Positions 17,393 through 27,857 of a stretch of DNA of 64,000 nt are shown here, piece by piece; position 1 is the first letter of the stretch; each line of letters starts with the position of its first letter. Position numbers and translations under genes: made by a program. The notes under the pieces are model-generated. The model was given only the letters and a program-made list of their open reading frames with translations. It was not told the DNA's origin and ran no database searches. This stretch comes from JANSYL01 sp963921255. Lineage in GTDB: Bacteria; Pseudomonadota; Alphaproteobacteria; Rhodobacterales; Rhodobacteraceae. The DNA lies in assembly GCA_963921255.3 (NCBI GenBank), contig CAWUEW020000003.1:1054001-1118000 (forward strand), read 5' to 3'.

Positions 17393-18576
17393 CAGCCCAT
17401 CATCCCTTTGGCCAGAATATTGCGCTGGATTTCGTTCGACCCGCCGTAGATCGAGATCTTGCGGTTGTTGAAATAGCTCGCAGCGTTGTTGGCGTGACCA
17501 TCGGGTGCAACGGCCATGTTCCCCTCCAGGTCCTCGGACGGGAACGGCGCCGCCGCCGGTCCAAGCGCCCGGCGGGCAAGGTCGTTGATCGCCTGCCGAA
17601 TGACCGTTGATTTAATCTTCAGCATCGACGGTTCGGCCATCAGGGTGCCGCCCTCGGCGGCCCGGCTCAGCATGCGCAGGTTCGTCAGTCGGATCGCATC
17701 CAGTTCGGCCTCGACCGAGGCCAGCCGCGCGGCAAAAAGAGGTTGATCAATCAGACGCTTGCCACCCCGACGCACCTGCCGTGCAAGGGCTTTGACTTGC
17801 TCGAAGGCTTGGGTCGAGAACCCGACCCCGGCGATGTTCGTGCGCTCATGCCCCAACAGGAATTTGGCAATGGTCCAGCCCTGGTTCTCTTCCCCCACGA
17901 GGCGGCTCACGGGCACACGGACATCGGTGAAGAACACCTCGTTCACCTCGTAGCCCCCTTCGATCAGGCGAATGGGCCGCATCTCGATCCCGGGCGTGTC
18001 CAGATCGACCAGGATGAAACTGATGCCTTCCTGCGGCTTGCCGTCGAACTTGGTGCGCACGAGGCAGAAAATCCGGTTCGCGTGTTGACCAAGCGTCGTC
18101 CACGTCTTTTGCCCGTTGATCACGTAATGGTCGCCGTCGCGGTCCGCGCGGGTCTTGAGGCTGGCCAGATCGGAACCGGCCCCGGGCTCGGAATAGCCCT
18201 GACACCACCAATCCCGCCCATCCAGAATGCGCGGCAGGTACTCGGCCTGCTGGTCTTCGGACCCGAAATGCATCAGCACCGGGCCCAACATCTTGATCCC
18301 GAAGGGCACGATCCGCGGCGCGTCGGCAAGGGCGCACTCTTCCTCGAAAATATGCTGCTGGACCGGACCCCATCCCTGGCCGCCGAAGGCCGTGGGCCAC
18401 GGGCCACCAAGCCATCCTTTGTCGTTCAGGATGGTGTGCCAGCGGTCCATATCGTCCTTGTTGGGTTCCTCGTGGCGGGCCACTTTGTCGGAAATGTCCT
18501 TGGGCAAGTGATCAGCCAGAAAGGCCTGCACCTCGGCCTGGAAGGCCTGTTCCTCGGGGGAATAGCTCAGATCCAT
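17392..18576 (-). CDS. acyl-CoA dehydrogenase family protein (large subunit-like)
   Basis: This encodes 394 residues. FAD-binding features include CQGYSEPGAGSDLASLKTRA and TWTTLGQHANRIFCLVRT. The C-terminal segment reads KISIYGGSNEIQRNILAKG. The position that is Glu in medium-chain enzymes (EGTxEIQR) is Gly here. The base may instead be the Glu of LLGHERTNIAG, as in relatives that use a different helix, but that is inference. It is ten bases downstream of the FadJ-like gene and overlaps its partner by one base, giving a three-gene operon (multifunctional enzyme, large and small dehydrogenase). Confidence 0.9.
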   Translation of the reverse strand: MDLSYSPEEQAFQAEVQAFLADHLPKDISDKVARHEEPNKDDMDRWHTILNDKGWLGGPWPTAFGGQGWGPVQQHIFEEECALADAPRIVPFGIKMLGPVLMHFGSEDQQAEYLPRILDGRDWWCQGYSEPGAGSDLASLKTRADRDGDHYVINGQKTWTTLGQHANRIFCLVRTKFDGKPQEGISFILVDLDTPGIEMRPIRLIEGGYEVNEVFFTDVRVPVSRLVGEENQGWTIAKFLLGHERTNIAGVGFSTQAFEQVKALARQVRRGGKRLIDQPLFAARLASVEAELDAIRLTNLRMLSRAAEGGTLMAEPSMLKIKSTVIRQAINDLARRALGPAAAPFPSEDLEGNMAVAPDGHANNAASYFNNRKISIYGGSNEIQRNILAKGMMG

Positions 18577-18586
18577 CTGCGGTCTC

Positions 18587-20653
18587 CTAGTTCATGTCTG
18601 CAAACCGGCGTCCGGTGTCCCGCATCTCGACCAGAAGGGTCGGGACGCGCCAGAACAGCGGGTCGGTTTCGGCAAAGGTTTCAATGTTTTGGATAAGGGT
18701 GTCGGGGCCAAGTGTGTCGGCGTAGTGCAACGGCCCGCCCCGCCAGCGGGGAAAGCCGTAGCCAAACAGAAAAACCGCGTCGATATCAATCGGACGCAGG
18801 GCGATGCCATCCTCCAGCACGCGAACGGCCTCGGCAATCATCGCGGTCAGATACCGGGCCGTCACGGCGTCGGGGTCCAGCGCAACCGGCGTGACGCCCA
18901 ATCGCGCCTGCTCGGCCGAAATCAGGTCCTCGAGCGCGGGGTTCAGCACGGGCGTGTCGCCCGCATAGTCATAAAAGCCGATCCCGGTTTTGCGCCCGAA
19001 CTGCCCCGCTTCACACAGGGCATCGGCCACCCCGCCGACATAGCGGGCCGCGGGGTCGCGATGGGCGGCCAGACGTTTTCGGTTGGCCCAGGCTATGTCC
19101 AACCCGGCCAGATCCGAGGTTTCAAACGGCCCCATGGCAAACCCGAAAGCGCGGATCGCCTGGTCGATCGCAGACGGGGGCGTGCCGTCCAGCATCATGT
19201 GGTCCGCCGCAAGCCGATAGGCCTGCATCACGCGGTTGCCGATGAACCCGTCACAGACCCCGGCCCGCACCGCCACCTTCTTCAACCGTTTGGCCAAAGC
19301 GAAACCGGTGGCCACGACCTCCGGCGCGGTGTCGCGGGCCACGACAACTTCCAGCAGCCGCATGACATGGGCGGGCGAGAAGAAATGCAGCCCGATCACA
19401 TCCTCGGGCCGGCCCGACGCCGCCGCGATGTCATTGACGTCGAGATACGAGGTGTTCGTCGCGAGGATGGTGCCCGGTTTGCAGATTTCTCCAAGCGTTC
19501 CAAACAGATCCCGCTTGACGCTCATGTCTTCGAACGCCGCTTCGATGACGAGGTCGACCTCCGCCAAACGGGTCAGGTCGGTGGTCGTCGCTAGGTGCAC
19601 GGCCGCCCGGGCCTCGGGCGTCATCTTTCCACGCGCCACGGCACCGTCCAGCGCGTCCGCAATGCGCGTTTCGGCCCGCGCCGCGGCGTCCGATTGTGCG
19701 TCCACAAGGATGACCGGACATCCGGCGATCAGGCAGGCCGTTGCAATGCCGGTCCCCATGGTGCCCCCGCCGATCACGCCAACCGTTGCGATATCGCGCG
19801 GCTGCGCCGTGGCCTCGGGAATGTGGGCCACCGCCCGCTCGGCAAAGAAGGCATGCACCAAACCGGCGCGTTGCGGGCTTTCCATGCAGAGATTGAAGAG
19901 GCGCCGTTCTTCGGCCAGCCCATCCCGCAGAGGCAAGGCCGCCGCCGCGACCGCATCCACGCAGCGGTGCGGCGAGAAAAGGTGATTTTGCTTTCTCGCC
20001 AAACTGGTTGCGGCGGCTGTCAGCGCCGCCTCGTCCGTTTGGATCACAATGTCGCCGGTGCGCCGCGTCGGAAGCTGGCCCGCCACGACGTCGGCCGCCG
20101 CCTTCAGCGCGACCTCTCGGGGCGTGCCCGATGTCACGCGGTCGATCAGCCCGGCGTCCACCGCCGCTTCGGCCCCGATGCGGCGCCCCGTGGTGATCAG
20201 ATCCAAAGCCGGGCCCATCCTCATCAGCCGCGGTGCGCGTTGGGTGCCGCCGGCACCGGGAATGATGCCCAAGGTCACCTCGGGAAAGCCAAGCTGCACC
20301 CCCGCCAGCGCGATCCGGGCGTGGGTCGCGATGGCAACCTCCAGACCGCCGCCCAAGGCCGCGCCATGCAGGACCGAGATCACGGGTTTCGTGCACGTTT
20401 CCAGGCGGTTGCAGACGTCGGGCAGAAAGGGCGCCCGGGGCGGCTTACCGAATTCCTTGATGTCCGCGCCGGCGACAAAGCTGCGGCCCGCACCATACAG
20501 GGCAATCACGGCGACCGCGTCGTTTGCCTCCAGAGCGTCGACCGCCGCAACCAGCCCCGTGCGCAAGGCAACGCCGGCCGCGTTCACCGGCGGATTGTTC
20601 AGCGCGACAAGCCCCACTTGGCCCACGATCTCCGTGGACACGACCTCTGCCAT
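18587..20653 (-). CDS. enoyl-CoA hydratase / 3-hydroxyacyl-CoA dehydrogenase bifunctional enzyme
   Basis: This 688-residue FadB/FadJ-like protein does hydration and NAD-dependent oxidation in beta-oxidation. The N-terminal crotonase domain (about residues 1-190) has AGADIKEFGKP, then ALGGGLEVAI and GFPEVTLGIIPGAGGTQ, which carry the oxyanion hole and catalytic glutamates. The Rossmann domain starts near 290 with GVIGGGTMGTGIATA. IGLHFFSPAHVMRLLEVV and GFIGNRVMQAYR follow in the 3-hydroxyacyl-CoA dehydrogenase part. The ATG at 20653 is chosen for its GGGAGGGG ribosome site. It leads an operon with two acyl-CoA dehydrogenases and is divergent from a thiolase gene, completing a beta-oxidation set. 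Confidence 0.93.
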   Translation of the reverse strand: MAEVVSTEIVGQVGLVALNNPPVNAAGVALRTGLVAAVDALEANDAVAVIALYGAGRSFVAGADIKEFGKPPRAPFLPDVCNRLETCTKPVISVLHGAALGGGLEVAIATHARIALAGVQLGFPEVTLGIIPGAGGTQRAPRLMRMGPALDLITTGRRIGAEAAVDAGLIDRVTSGTPREVALKAAADVVAGQLPTRRTGDIVIQTDEAALTAAATSLARKQNHLFSPHRCVDAVAAAALPLRDGLAEERRLFNLCMESPQRAGLVHAFFAERAVAHIPEATAQPRDIATVGVIGGGTMGTGIATACLIAGCPVILVDAQSDAAARAETRIADALDGAVARGKMTPEARAAVHLATTTDLTRLAEVDLVIEAAFEDMSVKRDLFGTLGEICKPGTILATNTSYLDVNDIAAASGRPEDVIGLHFFSPAHVMRLLEVVVARDTAPEVVATGFALAKRLKKVAVRAGVCDGFIGNRVMQAYRLAADHMMLDGTPPSAIDQAIRAFGFAMGPFETSDLAGLDIAWANRKRLAAHRDPAARYVGGVADALCEAGQFGRKTGIGFYDYAGDTPVLNPALEDLISAEQARLGVTPVALDPDAVTARYLTAMIAEAVRVLEDGIALRPIDIDAVFLFGYGFPRWRGGPLHYADTLGPDTLIQNIETFAETDPLFWRVPTLLVEMRDTGRRFADMN

Positions 20654-20787
20654 ACCGGCCCCTCCCTCGAGTTGGGTAAAGACTATCACCTCGAAGACCA
20701 GCGGCCACAAGAACGCTGCGTCGCGTGGTGGACAGTTCTGCGATCCGCGCCTATCCACATGGGCAGACGCGGCAGGGGGGATCAGGA

Positions 20788-21990
20788 ATGCCAGACGCCT
20801 TTATTTGCGATTATGTGCGGACGCCCATTGGGCGATTCGGTGGCGCGCTGTCCACGGTGCGGGCCGATGACCTGGCCTCTATCCCCTTGAAAGCGCTCAA
20901 GGACCGGAACCCTGATCTCACGTGGGACTTGGTCGATGACCTGATCTATGGATGCGCCAATCAAGCGGGGGAAGACAATCGCAACGTGGCCCGCATGGCG
21001 GCGCTTCTGGCAGGGCTCCCCGAGGCAGTTCCCGGGCTGACGGTGAACAGGTTGTGCGGATCCGGGATGGACGCCGTGGCCGCCGCCGCCCGATCGATCC
21101 GGGCCGGCGAGGCAGACCTCGTGATCGCGGGCGGGGTCGAATCCATGTCGCGCGCACCCTTCGTCATGCCCAAGGCGGAGACCGCCTTCTCCCGCCGGGC
21201 CGAGATCTACGACACGACCATCGGCTGGCGTTTCGTAAACCGCGTTCTGAAGGCGCAATACGGGATCGATTCCATGCCGGAGACGGCCGAGAATGTCGCC
21301 GAGGCGTTCGGCGTGTCCCGGGACGATCAGGATGCGTTTGCGCTCCGCAGCCAGGCCCGGGCCGCTGCGGCGCAGGAAAACGGACGGTTGGCCCGGGAAA
21401 TCACACCCGTCGACATTCCACAGCGCAAGGGGGATCCAATCCGGGTTGAGCGGGATGAACATCCGCGTGTCACCACTTTGGAAAAATTGGGAAATCTTCC
21501 AACACCTTTTCGCGATGGGGGATCGGTGACAGCCGGAAACGCCTCGGGCGTCAACGATGGGGCCGCGGCCCTGATCATCGCCTCCGAGGCCGCCGCGCGC
21601 CAACACGGGCTTCAACCCGTCGCCCGCATTCTGGGCGGGGCGTCGGCCGGTGTCGCCCCGCGGATCATGGGGATCGGCCCGGTTCCCGCGACCCGGAAGC
21701 TCTGCGCACGGCTCGGGATGGACCCGACCGATTTCGACGTGATCGAATTGAATGAGGCGTTCGCGGCGCAGGGCCTTGCCGTCTTGCGCGAGCTTGGTCT
21801 GCCGGACGACGCGGCGCATGTGAACCCGAACGGTGGCGCGATTGCCTTGGGCCATCCGCTTGGCATGTCCGGCGCGCGGATCGTGGGCACCGCCGCGCTG
21901 GAGATGCGCGAACGCGGCGGGGCGCGGGCGCTGGCGACGATGTGTGTGGGTGTGGGTCAGGGGGTGGCCTTGGCCCTTGAAGCCGTGTGA
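20788..21990 (+). CDS. 3-oxoadipyl-CoA / acetyl-CoA acyltransferase (thiolase)
   Basis: This is a 400-residue thiolase. The nucleophile is Cys90 in TVNRLCGSGMDAV. The C-terminal motifs are NPNGGAIALGHPLGMSGAR and MCVGVGQGVA. The N-terminus (AFICDYVRTPIGRFGG) and the YGCANQAGEDNRNVARMAAL segment look most like beta-ketoadipyl-CoA thiolases (PcaF/PaaJ). General acetyl-CoA acyltransferase activity cannot be excluded. The ATG at 20788 has AGG four bases upstream in GGATCAGGA. It is divergent from the FadJ-like gene and ends convergent with gcdH across a large perfect hairpin. The next gene being gcdH suggests dicarboxylyl-CoA degradation via adipyl- or glutaryl-type intermediates. Confidence 0.9.
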   Translation: MPDAFICDYVRTPIGRFGGALSTVRADDLASIPLKALKDRNPDLTWDLVDDLIYGCANQAGEDNRNVARMAALLAGLPEAVPGLTVNRLCGSGMDAVAAAARSIRAGEADLVIAGGVESMSRAPFVMPKAETAFSRRAEIYDTTIGWRFVNRVLKAQYGIDSMPETAENVAEAFGVSRDDQDAFALRSQARAAAAQENGRLAREITPVDIPQRKGDPIRVERDEHPRVTTLEKLGNLPTPFRDGGSVTAGNASGVNDGAAALIIASEAAARQHGLQPVARILGGASAGVAPRIMGIGPVPATRKLCARLGMDPTDFDVIELNEAFAAQGLAVLRELGLPDDAAHVNPNGGAIALGHPLGMSGARIVGTAALEMRERGGARALATMCVGVGQGVALALEAV

Positions 21991-22001
21991 CGGATCGAAA
22001 A

Positions 22002-22043
22002 TAGGTTACAAAAATCCCAGGATGTGCGGATTTTTGTAACCTA
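22002..22043. repeat. 16-bp perfect inverted repeat between thiolase and gcdH
   Basis: TAGGTTACAAAAATCC at 22002-22017 and its exact reverse complement at 22028-22043 flank a ten-base loop. It fills most of the 69-base gap between two convergent genes. The arms are A+T-rich in a GC-rich genome and no T-run follows. It may be a bidirectional terminator with its U-tract inside the stem, or a protein-binding site. Confidence 0.75.
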
Positions 22044-22059
22044 AATCTGGTGTCTCCCC

Positions 22060-23274
22060 TCAGAAGAAGGCCTGCAGTCCTGTTTGGGCGCGTCCGAGGA
22101 TGAGGGCGTGGACGTCGTGTGTGCCTTCGTAGGTGTTGACGGTTTCGAGGTTCTGGGCGTGGCGCATGACGTGGTACTCGGCCATGATGCCGTTGCCGCC
22201 ATGCATGTCGCGGGCCATGCGCGCGATGTCGAGCGCCTTGCCGCAATTGTTGCGTTTGACCAGGCTGATCACCTCGGGCGCGCAGGTGCCTTCCTCGAGC
22301 ATCCGGCCCGCCCGCAGGCTGCCCTGCAGGCCAAGCGCGATCTCGGTCTGCATGTCGGCGAGCTTCTTCTGGAACAGCTGCGTCTGCGCCAAGGGGCGGT
22401 TGAACTGCGTGCGATCCAGCCCGTATTGCCGCGCCCGGTGCCAGCTGTCCTCGGCCGCGCCCATCACCCCCCAGGAGATGCCGTAGCGCGCCCGGTTGAG
22501 ACAGCCGAACGGCCCTTTCAGCCCCTGCACATGGGGCAGCAGCGCGTCCTCGCCCACCGCGACCCCGTCCATCACGATCTCGCCCGTGACCGAGGCACGC
22601 AGGCTCAGCTTGCCGCCGATCTTCGGCGCGCTCAGTCCCGCCATGCCCTTTTCCAGGATGAAGCCCCGGATCGCGCCGCCATGGGCCTCGGACTTGGCCC
22701 AGACCACGAACACATCCGCGATCGGGCTGTTCGAGATCCACATCTTCGCCCCGTTCAGCACATAGCCATCGGCCGTCTTGGTGGCCGTGGTCTTCATGCC
22801 CGCCGGGTCCGAGCCCGCCTCGGGTTCGGTCAGGCCAAAGCAGCCGATCAGCGTGCCCGCCGCCAGGCCCGGCAGATATTTTTCCTTCTGCGCCTCAGAG
22901 CCATAGGCGTGGATCGGGTACATCACCAGGCTCGACTGGACCGACATCATCGAGCGATAGCCGCTGTCCACGCGCTCCACCTCGCGGGCGACCAGCCCAT
23001 AGGTCACGTAGCCCGCGCCGAGCCCGCCATATTCCTCCGGAATGGTGATGCCCAGAAGCCCCATCTCGCCCATCTCGCGGAAAATCTCGGGCGCCACGAC
23101 CTCGTCCAGATACGCCTCCGTCACCCGCGGCAGAAGCTTGTCCGACGCATAGGCCCGCGCGCTGTCCGCCACCATCCGCTCGTCTTCCGACAGCTGACCT
23201 TCCAAATGAAAGGGATCCGCCCACTCAAAAGGCGCAAGCGAGGGGCCACTGTGATGTGTCGATCCGTCAGGCAT
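22060..23274 (-). CDS. gcdH: glutaryl-CoA dehydrogenase
   Basis: This 404-residue flavoprotein oxidatively decarboxylates glutaryl-CoA to crotonyl-CoA in lysine, tryptophan and aromatic breakdown. The N-terminus PFEWADPFHLEGQLSEDERM is typical of the family. FAD-site motifs GCFGLTEPEAGSDPAGMKTT and LNGAKMWISNSP are present. The catalytic base is Glu383 in NTYEGTHDVHALI. The substrate arginine region is in the usual place (RSMMSVQSSLVMYPI). It runs as a single gene on the minus strand, convergent with the thiolase and divergent from another acyl-CoA dehydrogenase. Confidence 0.94.
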   Translation of the reverse strand: MPDGSTHHSGPSLAPFEWADPFHLEGQLSEDERMVADSARAYASDKLLPRVTEAYLDEVVAPEIFREMGEMGLLGITIPEEYGGLGAGYVTYGLVAREVERVDSGYRSMMSVQSSLVMYPIHAYGSEAQKEKYLPGLAAGTLIGCFGLTEPEAGSDPAGMKTTATKTADGYVLNGAKMWISNSPIADVFVVWAKSEAHGGAIRGFILEKGMAGLSAPKIGGKLSLRASVTGEIVMDGVAVGEDALLPHVQGLKGPFGCLNRARYGISWGVMGAAEDSWHRARQYGLDRTQFNRPLAQTQLFQKKLADMQTEIALGLQGSLRAGRMLEEGTCAPEVISLVKRNNCGKALDIARMARDMHGGNGIMAEYHVMRHAQNLETVNTYEGTHDVHALILGRAQTGLQAFF

Positions 23275-23397
23275 GGGTCAGTCTCCGCGATCCAGGGGTT
23301 TGTGGCTGAATCATAGCATTTGCATCGAATTTGCAAGCCCTCCTTGTCCCGCCCATCCCGTCACACTAGCGTCAGCGCCAAGAGGAAGGGATCGGAC

Positions 23398-24629
<1,232 letters not shown>

Positions 24630-24633
<4 letters not shown>

Positions 24634-25643
24634 TGGGACCCGAGCTTGCCGCGGTGGCCCGCTGGTGCGCCGAGCATGTGCCCGGGTTCGACGGAACGGT
24701 GACGGCACAAAAGATCACCGGCGGCCAATCCAACCCGACCTACCTGTTGCGCGCGGGCGCCGGGGCATACGTGCTGCGGCGCAAGCCGCCGGGGCAATTG
24801 CTGAAATCCGCCCACGCGGTGGATCGGGAGTTCCGGGTTCAGCGCGCGCTTGCGGGCAGCGCCGTGCCGGTGGCGCCCATGCTGGCCTATTGCGCGGACG
24901 ATTCCGTCCTGGGCTCGGAGTTCTATGTCATGGACTACGTCGAAGGGCGCAGCTTTGACGACCCGCGTCTGGAGGACGTCGCGAAAGAAGAAAGATCACA
25001 TTATATCAACAACATGATCGACGTTCTTGCGGCGATACATCAGGTTGATCTGGCGGCGTCGGGTCTTGAGGACTATGGCCCTCAGGGCAATTACTACCGA
25101 CGCCAGATCGATCGATGGTCGAAGCAGTATCGCCAGAGCGCCACGGACGACATCCCGGCCATGGACCAGCTGATGGCGGAGCTGGATCGCGGCTGCCCCG
25201 AGGATGACGGACGGGTCAGTCTGGTTCATGGCGATTACCGCATGGACAATTTGCTGTTTGCGCCGGACAGCGCCGATGTGGTCGCGGTTCTGGATTGGGA
25301 GCAGTCGACGCTTGGCCACCCGTTCGCGGATCTGGCGGCGGTCATCATGCAATGGCAAATGCCGCCGGGCAGCGAAGGGCGTGGGCTGCGCGGGGTGGAC
25401 CGGTTCGCGCAGGGCCTGCCGACGGATGCCGAGGTTGTGGCCCGGTACTGCGCGCGGATGGGCTTGTCGGAGATCGAGAATTTCGGGTTCTACGTGGCGT
25501 TCTGCTTTTTCCGGATGGCGGGTATCCTGCAGGGCGTCAAGAAGCGCGCATTGGACGGCAACGCCTCGGACCCAGAGCGCGGGCTGAAGATGGGGGCCCT
25601 TGTTCCGGCCTACGCCGAGGCCGGTTTGGCCGCCTTGCGGTAA
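24630..25643 (+). CDS. aminoglycoside-phosphotransferase-family kinase, 4-hydroxyacyl-CoA kinase candidate
   Basis: This is 337 residues with an APH/choline-kinase fold. The N-lobe has KITGGQSNPTYLL and the conserved lysine in VLRRKPPG. The catalytic loop is VHGDYRMDNLLF (His200, Asp202). DWEQSTLGHPFADLA supplies the metal-binding aspartate. The start overlaps the preceding acyl-CoA dehydrogenase stop, giving a coupled pair. This pairing and the HGDYRxDN motif fit the ACAD10/11-associated kinase family (LvaA-like), which phosphorylates the 4-hydroxyl of acyl-CoAs. An antibiotic-modifying role is unlikely from context. Confidence 0.86.
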
Positions 25644-25702
25644 GGGTTCGACAAAGCCGACCAAACCGGGTTCTATGCACCTGCAGCATTTGGAGGTGAG
25701 CA

Positions 25703-26494
25703 ATGTCCCTGCCCAAACGGTTCTGGCGCGAGATGACCACGCGGGATTTTTCCGACGGGGGGACGGAAGACTGGATCGCGGTCCTGCCGATTGCGGCCAT
25801 CGAACAGCATGGGCCCCATCTGCCGGTCGGTGTCGATGCGTTGATCGCGGACGCCATGGTGGCCCGAACCGCCGCCGCGATACCGGACGATCTGCCTGTG
25901 ACGTACCTGCCGGTGCAGCAGGTGTGCAAATCGAACGAACATATTGAATTCCCAGGGACTCTGACGCTGGATTGGGAGGTCGCGATCAAAACCTGGCTGC
26001 AGATTGGCGCCAGCGTGGCGCGGGCCGGGGTCCGGAAGATGGTCATTGTCACCAGCCATGGCGGGAATGACCCCCCGATGGAGATTGTCGCGCGAGAGTT
26101 GCGGCAGACACGTGGGATGGCTGTGGCCACGACATCCTGGGGGCGGCTCAGCGGCGAGCGGGTCTACAGCTACCCGGACGGGCCTATGGTCGACATCCAT
26201 GGGGGGCTGTCGGAGACCTCGCTGATGCTAGCGCTTTACCCGGATCTGGTCCGCATGGAGCTGGCTGAAGACTTCGCAAGCGCGCAAACGGCCTTGCGGC
26301 AGGGGTCCGCCAAGCTTGGATATCACATGGCCGAGGCGAATTTGGGTTGGCTGGCCAATGATTTGAACCCAAACGGTCCGGTTGGGGATGCCAGTTCAGC
26401 AACCGCCGAATTGGGCGCCGCGGATATCGAGGCGCAGGTCGCGGGCTTTGTCGCGTTGATGCGGGATATGGATCGGTACCAGACCGGCGCTTAG
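25703..26494 (+). CDS. creatininase family amidohydrolase
   Basis: This 263-residue protein shows the metal-binding creatininase signatures: PIAAIEQHGPHLPVGVDAL (Glu, His, Asp ligands), KSNEHIEFPGT, and VTSHGGND. A later Glu lies in DIHGGLSETS. Homologues include creatinine amidohydrolase, mycofactocin MftE and 3-dehydro-scyllo-inosose or formamide hydrolases, so the substrate is not clear. It follows the kinase gene on the same strand after a 59-base gap and may or may not be co-transcribed with it. The 3' end overlaps the convergent photolyase-like gene by four bases. Confidence 0.88.
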   Translation: MSLPKRFWREMTTRDFSDGGTEDWIAVLPIAAIEQHGPHLPVGVDALIADAMVARTAAAIPDDLPVTYLPVQQVCKSNEHIEFPGTLTLDWEVAIKTWLQIGASVARAGVRKMVIVTSHGGNDPPMEIVARELRQTRGMAVATTSWGRLSGERVYSYPDGPMVDIHGGLSETSLMLALYPDLVRMELAEDFASAQTALRQGSAKLGYHMAEANLGWLANDLNPNGPVGDASSATAELGAADIEAQVAGFVALMRDMDRYQTGA

Positions 26495-27714
26495 GCGAGG
26501 CCGTCCAGCAGGGCCGGGATTTCCTTTTTGAACCGAAAGAACCCGTGGGTCGCCTGGGGCCAGGCCGCGCGATCCCAATCGCGCAACGGCTGTACAAGTG
26601 CGATGCCAAACGGGGCCAGGGCTTTTTTCAGCGCGCGGAGTTTGGATGCCGTCGGTCCGACCGGTGCGTAAGGCGTCACGATCTGCGTGGCGCCTGTGCC
26701 GCGGGCCCAGTCCACGATCGCCGCGATCTCTGTGGTGAGCGGGCCTTGGGGCCCAATGCGATCGGCGTGACGGTCAAGGCTGTCGCGCAGGGCCGCATCT
26801 GTGAACGCCGCGACATGCGCCGCCACCGGGCGCGGGGAACGGCCCTCCACTGACGTGAGCGCGGCGTGGCCCAGGACCGGCGCGGTCAGTGGCCGTAGGC
26901 AGAAGCCGGGCGAAAGGTCTTCCTCGGTGACGAGCAGCACGCTGCGTTCGGCCGGATCAACGGTGTCGCCCAGGGGCGCGGCGCGCCGTGCCGGGGGCGG
27001 GGGGCCGTTCAATGGGGCGGCTTGCGTGTTCAATCGCCATTCCGGATTGTGCCGGCCCTTTGTGAATTTCGCGATGTTCGAGCTCCGGGCCAGATAGTGC
27101 TTGCCCTGTGTTTGCAGCCCCGCAACCCATCGCCAACTGAGCGTGTTGGAGGCCGGATCGCCATCCAGCAAATGGCGCAAGAAGAAATCGGCCCCGATCT
27201 CCCACGGAAGGCGCAGGGTAAAGATCCAGATCGAGGCAAACCACATCCGGGCATGGTTGTGCATGTATCCCGTCGAGACCAATTCCCGAGCCCAGTCGTT
27301 GAAGGCCGCAATATCCGTTTCGCCTGCTTCGGCCGCGTGGAGGCGTTGGGCAAGCTCCGGGTCGCCTGCGGTGATCGACAGGGCCCGGTCCAGGTCGCGG
27401 CGGTAGTCGGCCCAGACGGTCGGCCGCAGTTCAAGCCACCCTTTCCAGTAGGTGCGCCAGCACACTTCCTGAATGAACTTCTCGGCCGTTGTGGCCGCAT
27501 GCCGGGCCAGCACGGCCTGAAGCACGTCGGGTTCCGTCAGGATGCGGTGGCGCAGATAGGGCGACAGAACAGACACATGCGGGTGCCCGTCCTGAGGCAG
27601 ATCGTAGTTGCGCAGGGCGGCGTAGTCGCGCCCGGCGCGGGGCAGAAACCCCTTAAGGCGGAGGAGCGCGTCGGTTCGCGACGGGGGAAAGGCACAAGGG
27701 TCGTTTGCTGTCAT
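26491..27714 (-). CDS. photolyase/cryptochrome-like FAD-binding protein with unusual domain order
   Basis: This encodes 407 residues. The N-terminal two thirds is the FAD-binding helical domain of the photolyase/cryptochrome family: EKFIQEVCWRTYWKGW, then TGYMHNHARMWFASIWIFT, then LDGDPASNTLSWRWVAGLQT. The usual N-terminal alpha/beta antenna domain is missing. Instead a C-terminal segment (about residues 240-407) looks alpha/beta, with VLLVTEEDLSPGF, IVDWARGTGATQIVTPYAPV and HGFFRFKKEIP resembling antenna-domain strands. This could be a circular permutation. The ATG at 27714 is chosen; one 12 codons upstream is possible. It is divergent from clpP. DNA repair or light sensing is possible; neither is shown. 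Confidence 0.78.
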   Translation of the reverse strand: MTANDPCAFPPSRTDALLRLKGFLPRAGRDYAALRNYDLPQDGHPHVSVLSPYLRHRILTEPDVLQAVLARHAATTAEKFIQEVCWRTYWKGWLELRPTVWADYRRDLDRALSITAGDPELAQRLHAAEAGETDIAAFNDWARELVSTGYMHNHARMWFASIWIFTLRLPWEIGADFFLRHLLDGDPASNTLSWRWVAGLQTQGKHYLARSSNIAKFTKGRHNPEWRLNTQAAPLNGPPPPARRAAPLGDTVDPAERSVLLVTEEDLSPGFCLRPLTAPVLGHAALTSVEGRSPRPVAAHVAAFTDAALRDSLDRHADRIGPQGPLTTEIAAIVDWARGTGATQIVTPYAPVGPTASKLRALKKALAPFGIALVQPLRDWDRAAWPQATHGFFRFKKEIPALLDGLA

Positions 27715-27822
27715 GGCAGGCGACGTAGGGCCGTGTCGGGCGTCGTCCAAAGCCGGTTTGCCGCAGGTTGGCCGCGCCCGCGGTCCTCCGATTGCCCCCG
27801 ATCTGCCGAGGTGCCCTTGCAG

Positions 27823-27845
27823 CCCCCCGGTCGCGCACCTAACAT
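27823..27845 (+). promoter_or_regulatory. possible clpP promoter
   Basis: A CTTGCA element is followed 18 bases later by TAACAT at 27840-27845. CTTG is reminiscent of the heat-shock sigma factor -35 box, and clpP is commonly under heat-shock control in proteobacteria. If used, the transcript would begin near 27852, giving a normal leader only for the downstream ATG at 27888. Confidence 0.25.
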
Positions 27846-27857
27846 CTTGGGAGACAT

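Noticed and set aside
14123..17449. Very long open frame (1108 codons) on the plus strand
   Set aside because: It is antisense to betB, GST and acyl-CoA dehydrogenase genes with clear family motifs. Long antisense frames are expected in GC-rich coding DNA.
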